From Scalesia atractyloides (taxonomy: Eukaryota; Streptophyta; Magnoliopsida; Asterales; Asteraceae), in assembly GCA_947069175.1 (NCBI GenBank), contig CAMTDV010000013.1:14861001-14925000 (forward strand): a stretch of 64,000 bases of DNA, in the 5' to 3' direction. A model generated the notes under the pieces. It searched no databases, was not told the DNA's origin, and saw nothing but the letters and a program-made list of their open reading frames with translations. Made by a program: the position numbers and the translations under genes. Positions within the stretch are counted from its first letter, which is position 1, and each line of letters begins with the position of its first letter. Below are positions 46,290-57,946 of this stretch, in pieces.

Positions 46290-48637
46290 TATCACACCCC
46301 AACCATGGCAGAAACATCGGATTGAGACTAACGAGATTGCTCGAGACATCATAACACTAAATGTGACAATATTTAATTAAATAATTCATTTCATTCATCA
46401 AAATGTCAAGTACAACATAATTCCGATACAACGTAAATTCAAATAAGACAAGTTCAACAAAAACATAATAAATAACTTAGCATTCTAAGTGTGTTTCTAT
46501 GCCATTCCTACTTAGTTTTCGTCACATCAACATCCTCAAACTTACAACATGTTAAAAAATATAGTTCAATACAAAGTATTGGCGAGTACACAAGTTTGAA
46601 TCATAGCATAAGTAATAAAAAGAAACCGTTTAAACAAATCCACATGTTTAAGTTAGCATACGAGATTAATGTAAACATGGCATGCGAACTACAAGCCAAT
46701 CCTCCAGTGTCACCGCAAAATAGATTAAAACTTAACATGACCACAAGAATACAGGCGGTGCGTTACTCCTATAGCGCTATACATGTTAAGGGGAGGCTCG
46801 TATGAAGTTATTGACAATTAGTATCACATAAGAATGTTCCAAGTAAACAAATCGGTAGATTGTTTGTGTGATTGCATAACATATAAGTGTGATTTAGTGT
46901 GTTTTTGATAGATTAACATATTGCACCCAAAAGTGTAAAGCATAAAAGGGTGTCGAGTGTACTCACGGTTTTGCAAAGCTTAGATCCGTGAAAGTGTTTG
47001 GTTGATTAAGGGACGAACACCAAGTTATCCTACACAAGGAAACGTAGGTGTATGAGTATTGGAATTATAATGGAGTTTATTAGTTTAGGAGTTTAAAGTA
47101 TGCAAAAGTATGTATTGTCGAAAGTATTTATCTAGACGTTAACGTTCGTTTTTGACACTATAAGCCCCGTAGGGTTGTTTGTGGTTTTATGGGTCCATCC
47201 CCAATAGAATCGTAACGATGGGTTTAAGTCTTAGACAAAATAGCCTATTAGGACAAGTAACCATACAGTCATTGTCAAAGGTTCGTTATATTTATTATTT
47301 ACATATATATGTTACATATTATATTATCAAGTTTATCATATAATTCATGGATTTCATGGAAGTCGTAGAAGTCATGGATGGAGGTAGGAAGATAACCGTC
47401 CTTAACCTCTTTCGTAAGATTCACCGATACACAAATTGCCACAAGGACAATCAGGATGGTCATGAATGAAATAAAAGTAAGATATTTCACTAAACTATGT
47501 ATCGACCAAGTAAGCAAGCTAGGTGCGTGCATCCCGAACATGGCAACGTTTGGGGACGTGTCGTAGCCTTGTTACTCAATTGACGGTTGAACATAGCTTA
47601 GTGGGTAGAAATCATCAAGTGAGGTGGTGGATTGAAAGTAGGATAGCCAAGGCCTCGATGTAATCACACCTTTACCAAAACACAAGCTTTGTTAAGCTTG
47701 GATGGTTCCAACACTTATGGGTTAAAACCCTTTACAAAACAGAAAGTTTGGAGGCATTTTACACCTCCTAATTTGTATGAAACAGCCTTGGCTTAGCTCA
47801 CTAACCATGGGTTTGATTAGAGGCACAAATAGCACAAGTTTGTCTTAAAAAAGTATGTTTAAATAGGGTTTACAAGTTCATCTTCAAACAGAAAGTTTGG
47901 AACTCAAGATGGTGATGTTCCACCTTGGTTTTCCATGGAAAACATGTGGAAACAATCCTAGAGGTGTTCCAAGCTTTGTAGAGGAAGATTGATGAAGAAA
48001 AGATGAAGAAAAGTGACTTTGGACTCACTTTTGCACTTAAAGTTTTCTGCCTTGTTCTTGAGTTTACAACTGATTTGGTAGTGTTTTGAGAGTGTAGAGG
48101 AGTTTGGAAAGTGAAAATGAGTGTTAGGAAGCTTGCTTATATAGTGGTTTAGTAGGGTTTTGAGTTAAATTAGGTTTAGAGGTGATTGGGTGTGAAAAAG
48201 TGTGAAAATGGGCCAACCCGTAAGCAAGAAACAACCTTCTGCGGATAGGGGTCTCTCGCGCCCCAGAGGCCTATTTTGGCAGATTTTGCAAATTGGCCCC
48301 TAAACTTGGTTTTTCCTTCATTTTAAGCTAAAACTTGGTGTTTTGGCATATTTTTAAGTGTATAACATGTATGTAAGCATATTTTGAGTATCGGGTATGT
48401 ATGTATGAGTATTTGAACGTATAACAAGTATCGGTTTGTATGCAAACACGTAATTAAAAGATCATATGCATGTAAGACACGTATGTATTAAGAATGAATT
48501 TTTTTTATTACGATCAAAGTCTCGGGAAATTGCAAGGTTGGGAATGAAATACGAATGTGATACGAATACAAGTTTCCATAAATAGAAATACGATTACACT
48601 TTCTAATCAAGGAAATACGAAAAAGCAAGGCGTTACA
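46290..48637 (-). repeat. Full LTR K (5' LTR)
   Basis: Plus-orientation start TATCACACCCC (G to A against the array copies), end GGCGTTACA. Similar to the array units for about 265 bp, then unique. TATA box CTATATAAGC on the minus strand at 48135-48144. No tRNA-like modules seen. Confidence 0.85.
48135..48144 (-). promoter_or_regulatory. TATA box of LTR K
   Basis: The minus strand reads CTATATAAGC, followed by leader-like sequence. Confidence 0.6.
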
Positions 48638-49986
48638 GCCGTGCCAAGCCATGGGTCGTGGTCAACTCTAAGATTCACAGAATCTGTGATAGTACTGCAA
48701 GTACACTAACCACGGGGCCGTGCTCTGTCACCACGGGGCGTGTTGGTACACAATCTGACATCTGCAGTTAATGAAGGGAGAGAAAATGAAGCCCACGAGG
48801 CCGTGGTCGCCCTCTCTATCCAGCTTTAAATAGAGGTGATTGGTTTATGAGAAAGGCATCCCTTGGCAAACCATTTCTCTCATACTTGCCATCAATCCAC
48901 CACCACTACAACACCAACAGCACCACTATCATCCATCTTTCATCTTTTAAAGTGTGTAGTAGTCTCAGGATCCAAGATTGATCGTAAGAGTTCTTGTCAA
49001 ACAAGGGTCATGCTTGGCTAAATCTCTTACGTCACTTGGTGAAGACAAATCTTTTATGTATTACTTTTTATTTCAAATATATGGCAACTTCTTATTTGGG
49101 TATGTATTAATAACTTTAATAACTAGTTTTTTTATATTGAAAGTGAAGAACTTTATTTAAACACTTCTTCATGTTTTGTTGATTCACTCATTCGTGTCTT
49201 TATGGTCTATATAAAGCGCGTAACTACCTGGAAGGGGTTTAGAATGGTGTTTGGGTAAAGTTCTTGTCTCATTCAGTGTATAGATCCTGTGATGACTTGG
49301 TTCAAGCTTATTATGACTTCCCTTGAGTCAGATGACATCAAACGGGGAAGTAAGAACGTCTTGAACCCCTTATAAATAAACTACTATTAAAACTATATCC
49401 GACTTTGCGGGACTGTATCCCTGCTGACTCAGACCAATATGGCCGAGGGTAACATCGCCTTCACAAGAGGGGCCTACCACCTTTCGCATTAATAACTTAT
49501 TTAATCATCTTTCAATATTCCAACATTACGGGACTGTATCCCTGCTGACTCAGACCAATAGGTTGAGGGTAACGTCGCCTTCACAAGAGGGGCCTACTAC
49601 TATAAATAAGATAATCTCTTAAAAAGCCCAAAATGTGGAAATCATCAAAGAATATATAAAAGAGGAGTCTGAACCAAGTGATTCTTTCTTTTCTATTTGT
49701 TTTTTTCTTTACGTTCTTGCATTTAGTTGTTATCTTTTAAAACTTTCAAAACTTTTATCAAAATTTGGTTGGATTAGACGTTAACGATAAGTCGGTATTA
49801 AGAGCTCTTATGTCATTGAACGACCTCGGTATCTTACAATCACTATACTACGTCTACGATGGGTGCATTTGCCCTAACGTGTGTAGAGTGACAGTATTGT
49901 ATCGTCTTTTATAAATTTAAAGCTTGATCCATGAGTAAAAAGTGCTTAAAATATAACAAAAATTATAAACACACTCGACCACATCA
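48638..49986 (+). repeat. Athila-2 LTR, right part
   Basis: Continues 39956-40294. Contains cacggggccgtg motifs (48640-48810), a two-copy repeat (49406-49600) and ends ...CACATCA seven bases before a tRNA-Asp primer site. Confidence 0.65.
49406..49600. repeat. Two-copy direct repeat, about 112-bp period
   Basis: gggactgtatccctgctgac ... cttcacaagaggggcctac occurs at 49409-49480 and 49518-49600 with few differences. Confidence 0.85.
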
Positions 49987-49992
49987 AGATTT

Positions 49993-50010
49993 TGGCGCCG
50001 TTGCTGGGGA
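49993..50010 (+). other. Primer binding site, tRNA-Asp (Athila)
   Basis: TGGCGCCGTTGCTGGGGA is one mismatch from the complement of the plant tRNA-Asp 3' end (TGGCGCCGTTGCCGGGGA), the primer used by Athila elements. The LTR at its left therefore acts as a 5' LTR here. Confidence 0.88.
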
Positions 50011-51556
50011 CATAAGTATTTAAGAAAGCTTAAAATAAACGGCCTAGTCAATTTTTATCTTTTTTCTTTAATTCTTAGGATTTTCTTTGTTTTTTTTATT
50101 TTCTGCATACTGTAGCAGGGGTCGTGCTAGTTAAACACGGGGTCGTGCCCTTAACTGCAGTTAGCGAAACTGTTTTATTTCAGACAGTAGCTGTGATACG
50201 GGGCCGTGTTAACTCCACACGGGACCGTGTTTCCCTATCAACAACATAAAACAGGAACGTCCTGATCCCAATGGTTAACAATATCTGACGAAAACACGGA
50301 CGATATTGATTATTTTAACTTTCGCGACTCTTACGGTGAATGGTGCCAATTATGTGGTGGGTTTCATCGAGATTTAGAATGCTATTTTCTAAATTCCAAC
50401 CCCCACTACCTAATAGACCCATCGTTTTCCTGTGAAAATCACCTTAAGAGGGGCGAAAGTAAAAACAATAACTATCATCCCTCTGAATGCCATTAATACT
50501 CTTTTAAAAAAGACATAACCTCAGATGACATATGCCAAACGGAAAAGAGAATTCTCCAAAAATTAAAAGAAATAGAGTTTATGATGAATATGAGGTGTTA
50601 TCACAAAACACTAACAATGGAGAAGACTTGATGGGGGCCCATTAAAAAACGACACCAAGGCCACTATGTGTACCTCAACAGCCTGTGAGGACGAATGCGA
50701 TAGTCGTCACTGTTTCGATTGTGCCATGGACTCGCCACTGGCTACATCCGTGCATACATAGACCAAAGTGATTCGACTCATACCTTTCTTAACAAGAGTC
50801 GGATAAGGTAAATAAAGGTTGGTTTGGCCCACTGTTTAGTTTAGGATTCTTCCTTTCCGACAACTTCTAGCGTTTTCGTATAGATCACAGGCACCTTAAG
50901 TATGTTTAGCACTTTGGTGTTGTCCCCACTAGTAAAGAGCCACCCGATAAAATAAAACGCATTAGAAAGACAAAACTTCATAAATCTTAAAAACAACACG
51001 GGATTATGCACAGCCAACACACCCCCGTGCCCATTTGTTAAGACACCACGGGGTCGTGCCTAGCCAACACACCCCATGGTCACTAATTGCCAAAAGCTGC
51101 TCTAATCCGTTGCAGACCACGGGGCCGTGCCGCGCAGGCACAGGGCCATGGCCACTATGCTGTCACTTTCTATAAAGGAATTCTGTCTGATTCATAAAAA
51201 GGAACAAATAGCAACAAAATTCCTGAATCACCAAATGATTGTCGATGAGATATATGATCTGATAATGGCGGTCAAACCACAAACCATTAGCAATATGGCC
51301 GATCAATGAGTTGATACCTGGACACAAGAAAGAAGAATGTGGGGCCGTATATGTTTCCATTAGGGAAGTAAATCATATTCGTCAAGATTGTCTGAAACTG
51401 ACACATACATCTGAAAACAGGACAAAAACAACCGAAAATCCCAAGAGGAACCGAGAGCATTATTCTCACAACATAAGAGGCAACAATGATTCCTAAGGTG
51501 ATTGTTGGTAAGGCTATGCTTTGTTAACTTACGTTATAGTTATGGTTCTGATCTCG
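50011..51556 (+). mobile_element. Eroded 5' interior following the Athila primer site
   Basis: Leader with cacggggtcgtg-type motifs (50110-50240 and 51000-51150) and short open stretches. No gag domain is recognised. From about 51500 the origin is unclear. Confidence 0.5.
50266..50496 (+). pseudogene. Open stretch with a Cys/His cluster, identity unknown
   Basis: About 76 codons without an ATG. Includes DIDYFNFRDSYGEW followed by CQLCGGFHRDLEC, a C-x2-C-x3-H-x4-C spacing close to, but not the same as, a retroviral CCHC knuckle, then a Cys/His-containing tail up to the TAA at 50494-50496. Position after the Athila primer site suggests a piece of its first ORF. I do not recognise a family. Confidence 0.35.
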
Positions 51557-52514
51557 TGACCATCGTTAGGTTTGATTTGGTTTTAGACTAATACGTATTC
51601 TACTCTTTTAAACCGAATGTTTAACTATCACAAAGCTCAGAACTATAAACTTACTATCAAAATAGATGCTTAACTACCAGAAGATTCAGACTTATAAGTA
51701 GATGCTTAACTATTCTAAGGCTTCGAATCAAAAGAGGCATGTTAAATCAAAGAACTATAACCTATAAGGTGAGTCATTCTTTCTTTTTACCAAATTCTTT
51801 TAAAACCCTAAATGTTTTCCAAGCTGTATTTACAGTGATTAATCTTTGTATTCTTACTAGGAAACTACTTTCAGTATGTGGGGTTTTGTATATATTACTT
51901 GTTATGCATCACTATTAGACAACAGGTTAGCCAATGAGTGATATGACCACGATCACATGAACTGCCACCGAGTGAGACTATTAACATTATTTCTTTGCTA
52001 TTGGACAACGAGACAACCAATAGTTTGTAAGATATAAACAAATGTAAAAACCCTTAATGCTGTAATTACAATGTTGTGTCTTTTAGTACAAATGAATGAA
52101 CTCACAAGTACTTCCTGCTGATAAAATGTTTTAAACATGTTTCAGGTGATTACAGTAAATCTGAATAAGAGTTGTGATACGGCAAAGAAGTGGCTTATTT
52201 TATAAATTAAATTAAGAAACGTTGTTTCATATATTTAGGTCTTTTACCTATTAAAATCTACCTTTGTAAAACATGGGTATTATTCCCATATGTTATAAAT
52301 AAAAATTACGGTGTTTCTAAACTATGAATTTTTCCGCGTGATGTTTTAAAAATAACCATCGGTACCACTTGACTGTTCACGGCTCCCGCCCAAGGTGTGG
52401 TCGGGGGTTGTGACATGTAATAACTAGGTTAAGTATTCCTAGTTACAATACTTTATGTTACTTGTAATAATAATAACATAATAATTGAAATTTAGGATTT
52501 TGGGGGTGTTACAC
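51557..52514 (-). repeat. Possible LTR of an unknown family
   Basis: Ends GGGGGTGTTACA in plus orientation (TGTAACACCCCC on the minus strand) and may start TGACC at 51557, just after a sequence with weak likeness to a primer site (ggttctgatctcg). No partner LTR seen. Low confidence. Confidence 0.3.
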
Positions 52515-52736
52515 AAGCATATCATGGTAATCCAACATGCACAACATTTGTGCCTTCCATTCATGATAATTACTCAATGAGGTTTGCCCCACCATCTCGA
52601 AACGGTCTCCACAGCTAACTAAGCCCAAAACGCATTGATGATTTTAGAGACAGGGCATTACTTATGAATCAATAATCTCTCTTGTCTACGACCCATGTGG
52701 GATTTCCTAGGGTGTTACAAATTCGTTCGTAGCAAT

Positions 52737-52750
52737 TGGTATCAGAGCCG
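52737..52750 (+). other. Primer binding site, initiator tRNA-Met (plus strand)
   Basis: TGGTATCAGAGCCG, perfect over the first 13 bases; 17 bases after the LTR-like end, an unusually long gap. Confidence 0.65.
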
Positions 52751-52827
52751 CCATGATCTACGTCTATGGTCTCTCAAATCAAACCTATGAAGAGTTGTTA
52801 GATCAAATCTAGTTAAGTCTTCAACGG

Positions 52828-53073
52828 ATGATCGATATTCTCAAACCACCACCATCAGCTTTCGCTCACGAACCACCACCCAGTGCCTCATCTACATCAA
52901 AACCACCAAAACCCGCTCCTGCTGCAACACCACCATCAACCCTAATAACCGCACCATCAATAGCTGATGATCCGCACCATCTCGAAACCATCCCTATTAC
53001 GAGCACCACTACCAAAACCCACACCAACACCTTCTGTGTATTTTTTTTCCTCCATCATCTCTGGTCCTGGTAG
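52828..53073 (+). CDS. Small proline-rich ORF, unknown
   Basis: 81 codons rich in Pro, Ser, Ala and Thr (for example HEPPPSASSTSKPPKPAPAA). It lies where gag would start, after the primer site, but has no gag motif. It may be a remnant or chance ORF. Confidence 0.2.
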   Translation: MIDILKPPPSAFAHEPPPSASSTSKPPKPAPAATPPSTLITAPSIADDPHHLETIPITSTTTKTHTNTFCVFFFLHHLWSW

Positions 53074-54326
53074 CAAGCACTTCCGTTGTAACATTATTAC
53101 CAATAGGAAAAACAATATCAACACTTAGCACCATTAACATCTGAAGTTTCTTCAAATGAACGAGTTTTGTAGTTCCCACAACTTTGTTCTATGGAACCAC
53201 AAACCCACGAGAAAATAATAACATGCAAACCCATTTGGTATGATCCTTCATTTCAAGTATAACATGTTGGAAAAAACTAGTGTGATAAATCAAGTTCTAG
53301 ATGCTGTGATGTTAGCTCAACCCGGTAGTGACATCATTCGAAGACGTGTAACCGAAGGACGCAATTGGCGTCCACCGTGGTGCTTTGCCAAAACTTATTC
53401 CGTGGGCCACCGGAAGAAAAGAGTGTCGTCCACCATGGCACTTTGTTAAAATTCATCTGAATGTCATTGGAAGAACTAAAGACCATAGTGGTGATGTAAT
53501 TAGCACCGTCTAAAATTCGCCCTCGAGGACAAGAACGTTTAAGTGGGCGGGATTGAGGTGTGCCTTTTTAGTGAACCCACGAAATCATGCAAGCAATTCT
53601 CAACTGTCTACATGTTTACCATCATTACTGAAATTGCTATATATTTACTTGTTTATGTTATTTTCCATCTAATTAGATTAGTAGGTTAGTGATGATTTCA
53701 TGGTTAGTTTCTTTATGTTTTTTCGCTTGTCTGTAAACCTATAAAAGACTTTGTTATTTCAACATTAAGAAATAAATAAATGAATTAGTAAATTCGGTCT
53801 CCCTCTAATTTGCTTTCGGGCTTCTCTCTCTCTTATATATATATATTGATCATTTGATTGACGATTCTGTTCGTAGTATTCTCTTAGTGGCAAAATTTTA
53901 TCGATACGAAGAACAAGACTCATTCTGCCACAATTGGAGATGTACATTTTTTTAAAGGATTACTTGGATGCAGCAAAGTATACACACAAAACAAGTCTTG
54001 AAAACGAACTAGAAGCTGAAGAATGGATACACGAGAAAGAGGGGAGTGTGATAAAAAGTCCCCCTATTTGATTTGCATAAACAATAATAAAAAACACTAA
54101 AAATAGAGTAAACTGCGATTTTAATCCCTGAGGTTTGGCCTAAAATGCCACTTTAATCCACATAGTTTTTTCCCCTTTGGGTCCCTGCCGTTTCCCATTT
54201 TTTGTCATTTTGATCCAACACTCTATCTCCGTTAGAAAATATCAATTAACTCATAATAAATAGTTTTTTAATTGCCATTTTCATTCAAAACTCATTTACA
54301 TATAAAAAATAAAAGAAATATATATA

Positions 54327-54730
54327 GGGTGGGAGTTGGCTACAAAGTTCATTTTTCCTACAAAGTGTAAAACGTCATAAAACACCATAATGTCAACGAT
54401 AAAACACACTCAAAACTCACAAATAACAAAGTGAAGATTACTAAAACGCCATATTTGTGGGTTTTGTGTTGTGTTTTGGATGACAAAGCTTTGATTATCG
54501 AATGACAAACATTAGTGTGTTTTATGTTGATTATCATATTGTGTTTTATATTCATAGTTTTACGATTTGTGTGTTTAAAGTTTTTATGGACTGTCAGGAA
54601 TTGGATATTGTGTTTTAGTGATCTTCACTCTGTTATTTGAGAGTTTTGAGTGTGTTTTATGGCTGAAATTGTGGTGTTTATGACTTTGTACACTTTATAG
54701 GAAAAAAGAACTTTGTAGCCGAACCCCACC
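54327..54730. mobile_element. MITE with about 130-bp terminal inverted repeats
   Basis: Left end GGGTGGGAGTTGGCTACAAA, right end the reverse complement GGTGGGGTTCGGCTACAAAG. The inverted repeats remain alignable for about 130 bp on each side (e.g. ataaaacacactcaaaact in both arms). Flanks are TA-rich (tatata and ttatata), so the exact target duplication is unclear. No coding capacity. A Mutator-like origin is possible but not shown. Confidence 0.8.
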
Positions 54731-54742
54731 TTATATATATAT

Positions 54743-54765
54743 TGTGTGTGTGTGTGTGTGTGTGT
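54743..54765. repeat. TG microsatellite
   Basis: About eleven TG units directly after the MITE flank. Confidence 0.9.
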
Positions 54766-55910
54766 TATAATAGGGATGGGATTTAGGGAAAACGCCTAAA
54801 AGTGTGAAAACAGTGAGAACGATTTTGGTGTTGACATGTGGCGTTTGTGCTAACTTACAATAAGGGTAATATTGTTAAAAAGTCCATGCACATGTTACTC
54901 GCATGCCAAATGTCACACCCTGACCCGCAGCGAAAATGGTAGTTGGGGCATGATTGGGTTTTCATCAAAGCTCATGACATTTACTATAAAGTTTCATATT
55001 CATTAAATTCCAATTTAAAAGAGAAATTACATCAAACATGCAAGCACAACATGTTCTAAACACAACATTTATGAACTCTTTATTTTTCTTCTAAGGCAAA
55101 TTACTATGTATTCCTTGCTTCAATTTGTTCACCTGTATCATGTAAAAAAATGGTTTTTGGGTCAACAAAAGTTGGCGAGTGAGTCTTATAAAAACATTTG
55201 AACAAATTAGTTATATTGGTTATTTGAATAAAAATGTGCATAACCAAATATGAGTATACGTAAATGTAAATTTAACCGCAAAACACATAATATCAATTAA
55301 TGCACACACACATATCAAATGATGAAAAATGAGATCAAGGCTCAATCAAACGGAGCCGGTCTAATGAGGCACCTGATGCTCAACTCGTCTCCAACGAGGA
55401 ACTGATAGGCCTAATGAATGATTTGCACGCAACTTGACAAAATGTAAACACACAATACAACAATTAATATTTACATCCCACGTTAGATCATATAATGGTA
55501 GTAGCACAATTATTTGAATAAACGAAAACATGTAAACGACACATGATACACCCCAAAACATGAATAAAAAGGGGAATTTGTAAGAATTCACTCACAGTGG
55601 GTGCGTTCCTTGCTTTGAAAGATAATGCGCACGAATTGAGGATTTAACCGACGCAGGAAAACTAACCTAAGATAGTAATACGGTAACTCGTTAAATATAA
55701 ACAACTTAATATTTTTATTACTACATTCTACTTATTAAATCTTAGGTTGTTTTTTTGTGGTATTTATTGAGGTTTTTAAAACTAAACAAATCTTGTTTTT
55801 AATTGATTTTTCAAATATACAAATGCCAACAATTAAATAAAAAGAATAAATATTAAAAAAAACTTGTCAGATCTGACAAGAGATCTGACCGGTCGAACTG
55901 TGGTATAAGA

Positions 55911-56153
55911 TGCATGTGGTGAGGCTCGAACCCGTGACCTCTCGGTTGCGTGTACGCAGCTCTTCCAACTGAGCTACGTGTCTAACCCGTTAGGATCTTG
56001 TTTTTAATTATTCTTATATGCTTGTTACCTTATTTCAGAAATTATTTTATTTAAAAAGATTTTAAATAGACTAACGAATGGACTACCCTAGGATTTGAAC
56101 TTGCAACCAACGCTGTACCATGCACCCAGCCCTACCAACTGGGCTGGGTGTCT
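55911..56153 (-). repeat. Array of two tRNA-like modules in LTR F
   Basis: Module 1 from 55911 (B-box-like GGGTTCGAGCCTC), module 2 from 56079 with hairpin 56123-56150, arms CACCCAGCCC and GGGCTGGGTG, perfect. Confidence 0.6.
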
Positions 56154-56769
56154 AACCCGTTAATCTCCAAGTTTTAATTATACCTAAATACAAAAATAAC
56201 TTCATCTTCTTTAATAGAAATGGAAACCAGAACTTGAATGCGGCTGATATAAAATTTTAATTGTTCTGGTTTAACAGTCAGTAATCGAAACAATTAAACA
56301 TGAATCATTGAAGGATTTTAGAGATCCATACCAACAGGTAACAGAAAAGAACTCGATTTTCTTCTCCGGTGATTGCACAAAAAGTTTTCCGGCGGTGACG
56401 CGACGGCAGCAAGGTGTACACGGAAAAATTTGTAATGGAGAGAGAGGTATGAGTGAGTTCTCTTGGATGCTAGAGTCGGTATTTATAGATTTAGGATGTC
56501 CTGTCCTTCAATCGATTTCAGTTTCAAGTTTTAAATGACCATGATTGGATTTTTGGTTACAAGACTAGAGTTAAGAATCAATGATTTCTTTTTTTTAAAC
56601 GGTTTGATCTTTAATGCCCAAGATTACGGATTATGATTGATAATCGCGAAAAAGAAACAGTCGACAGGTTTTATTGTTGAATCAAGGCGGTTACAGTTCT
56701 TGATGTTCTGAACTTGCAAGGTGAAGTGATTACTCAGTATAAGATTTAATTGTTTTCTTTTTTCAACAC

Positions 56770-56843
56770 CAGTGTATTTGTAGTGTAGTGGTGTTTTGGT
56801 GTGAGTGTATGTGAAAGACCCGGGTTCGATTCCGGTTCCCCTC
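56770..56843 (+). repeat. Antisense tRNA-like module of LTR F
   Basis: TGTAGTGTAGTGGTG on the A-box side and CCCGGGTTCGATTCCGG (T-arm and B-box). Confidence 0.5.
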
Positions 56844-57057
56844 ATTCTTATTATTTTTAATTTTTGCATTATTATTTTAAAGGTTATGTTAACTTAATTA
56901 ATATTTTATTTATTAATTGCGGTTTAAATTTGTAATACATTTATTAGCTGCGACAAATTAAAATAAGTGACTCTAATAAATACGCGACGAACATCTAGCC
57001 AACACATGATAAATAACCGGTGCGGGTTTCTGAAACCCGTTTTACGTAAATGTTACA

Positions 57058-57096
57058 GTATCCCCTACTTTTAGAAATTTCGTCCCGAAATTTAAG
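57058..57096 (-). promoter_or_regulatory. Polypurine tract and inverted repeat, element F
   Basis: Same end as in B: gtatcccctactttt next to the LTR, then AAATTTCG-TCC-CGAAATTT. Confidence 0.82.
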
Positions 57097-57946
57097 TAGT
57101 AGCTGTAACAAGAAAAAGATGCGGGTATTTCTCGCGCATTCGGTTTTCGTGTTCGACTCCCAACGTACCCTGATTGAATATCTCTTAACATAAAAGAGAG
57201 GGGTGGCGTTTTAATTTGACAATTACATAACCAGAAGAATGTGAAGGTTTGAATTTTAATTGAGGCGGTAACGTTCCTAGTAAAGGTTGAATACCTTACT
57301 ATAGGAATCGCTTTTTGATGCCTAAGATGAGAAACGATGATATACAGAATTGATTGACTGGATATGATCTCATGCATAAGAGTTTTGAGAGAATTGATGC
57401 GTTGAAAAGATAAAGTTATATCACAAGACAAAAACTTCAACCATGACGATTTTAAAACCTACACGGAACTTCTCATAACCGCCTGACAATGCTTTTGATC
57501 CTTTGACAAGAATACTTATATGTAGGAAGTACCAGCGGCGTATCCACCATATTCTTGTCAAATTTTCATTGGCTTTGTCAGTAAGTTATGATTAGCTCTA
57601 TGTGACTCCAAAACATAAACAAACATAAAAACCAAAGCTTGAGTTTCCAATCTGAAAAAAATACATGACTGAATGACGACAGTACCTCTCTCGTTTGTTA
57701 TGATGAAGGGGTCAGTCTATGAAAAAGTGAGACACGACCCAACTTCTTAAATGATGAGAACGAGATGCTATGAAAATATAAATTAATGAGTAAAGATATG
57801 AAATAAAACAGTAATATCAATCTGCATTAAAATTCTTGGATACATAAATTCCCAAATTAAAACATGGATACACAAAGATTGAGATTTATAGAAAACATTA
57901 AGAACTAAACGGTTGGAGCTGAGTCTTGACTCTTGGTGCTGGAAAG
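57097..57946 (-). other. Spacer of element F with a remnant of the pol end
   Basis: 57113-57175 still matches the last codons of pol in B (aaaaagatgcgggtatttct), then jumps to the non-coding spacer shared with element A. This shows the deletion that removed pol. Confidence 0.75.

Larger units (their letters stand above)
40295..48637 (-). mobile_element. Element K: one full LTR plus five tandem LTR-end/leader units
   Basis: Flanked by GTCGT (40290-40294) and GCCGT (48638-48642), a 5-bp duplication with one difference. From the minus-strand view: full LTR (48637 to 46290), canonical primer site, then five copies of a unit made of leader plus the last about 260 bp of LTR plus a mutated primer site. 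No gag or pol. I infer deletion of gag, pol and most of the 3' LTR, then tandem amplification by unequal crossing-over. Confidence 0.8.
52515..53940 (+). mobile_element. Possible short non-autonomous LTR element without pol
   Basis: An LTR-like end GGGTGTTACA at 52719 is followed by an initiator tRNA-Met primer site on the plus strand (52737-52750). A polypurine-like tract (aagtgggcgggattga, 53541-53556) lies only about 800 bp further. After it come a TATA-like ctataaaag (near 53740) and aataaataaa (near 53771), as in an LTR. The two putative LTR ends do not match each other within the window, so the boundaries are tentative. Confidence 0.35.
54911..57057 (-). repeat. LTR F (3' LTR of element F)
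   Basis: TGTCACACCC...AATGTTACA followed by a polypurine tract. Left flank CCAAA (54906-54910) would be its target duplication; the partner is outside the window. TATA-like tatttata at 56480-56487. Shorter than the others because only two sense tRNA-like modules are present. Confidence 0.88.

Noticed and set aside
46491..46805. 104-codon ORF in LTR K
   Set aside because: Spans the point where LTR K diverges from the array units; no protein similarity and no conservation.
54114..54240. Dispersed motif (attttaatccctgaggtttgg and following)
   Set aside because: Looks like a common plant repeat fragment, but I could not define its ends or class from this window.
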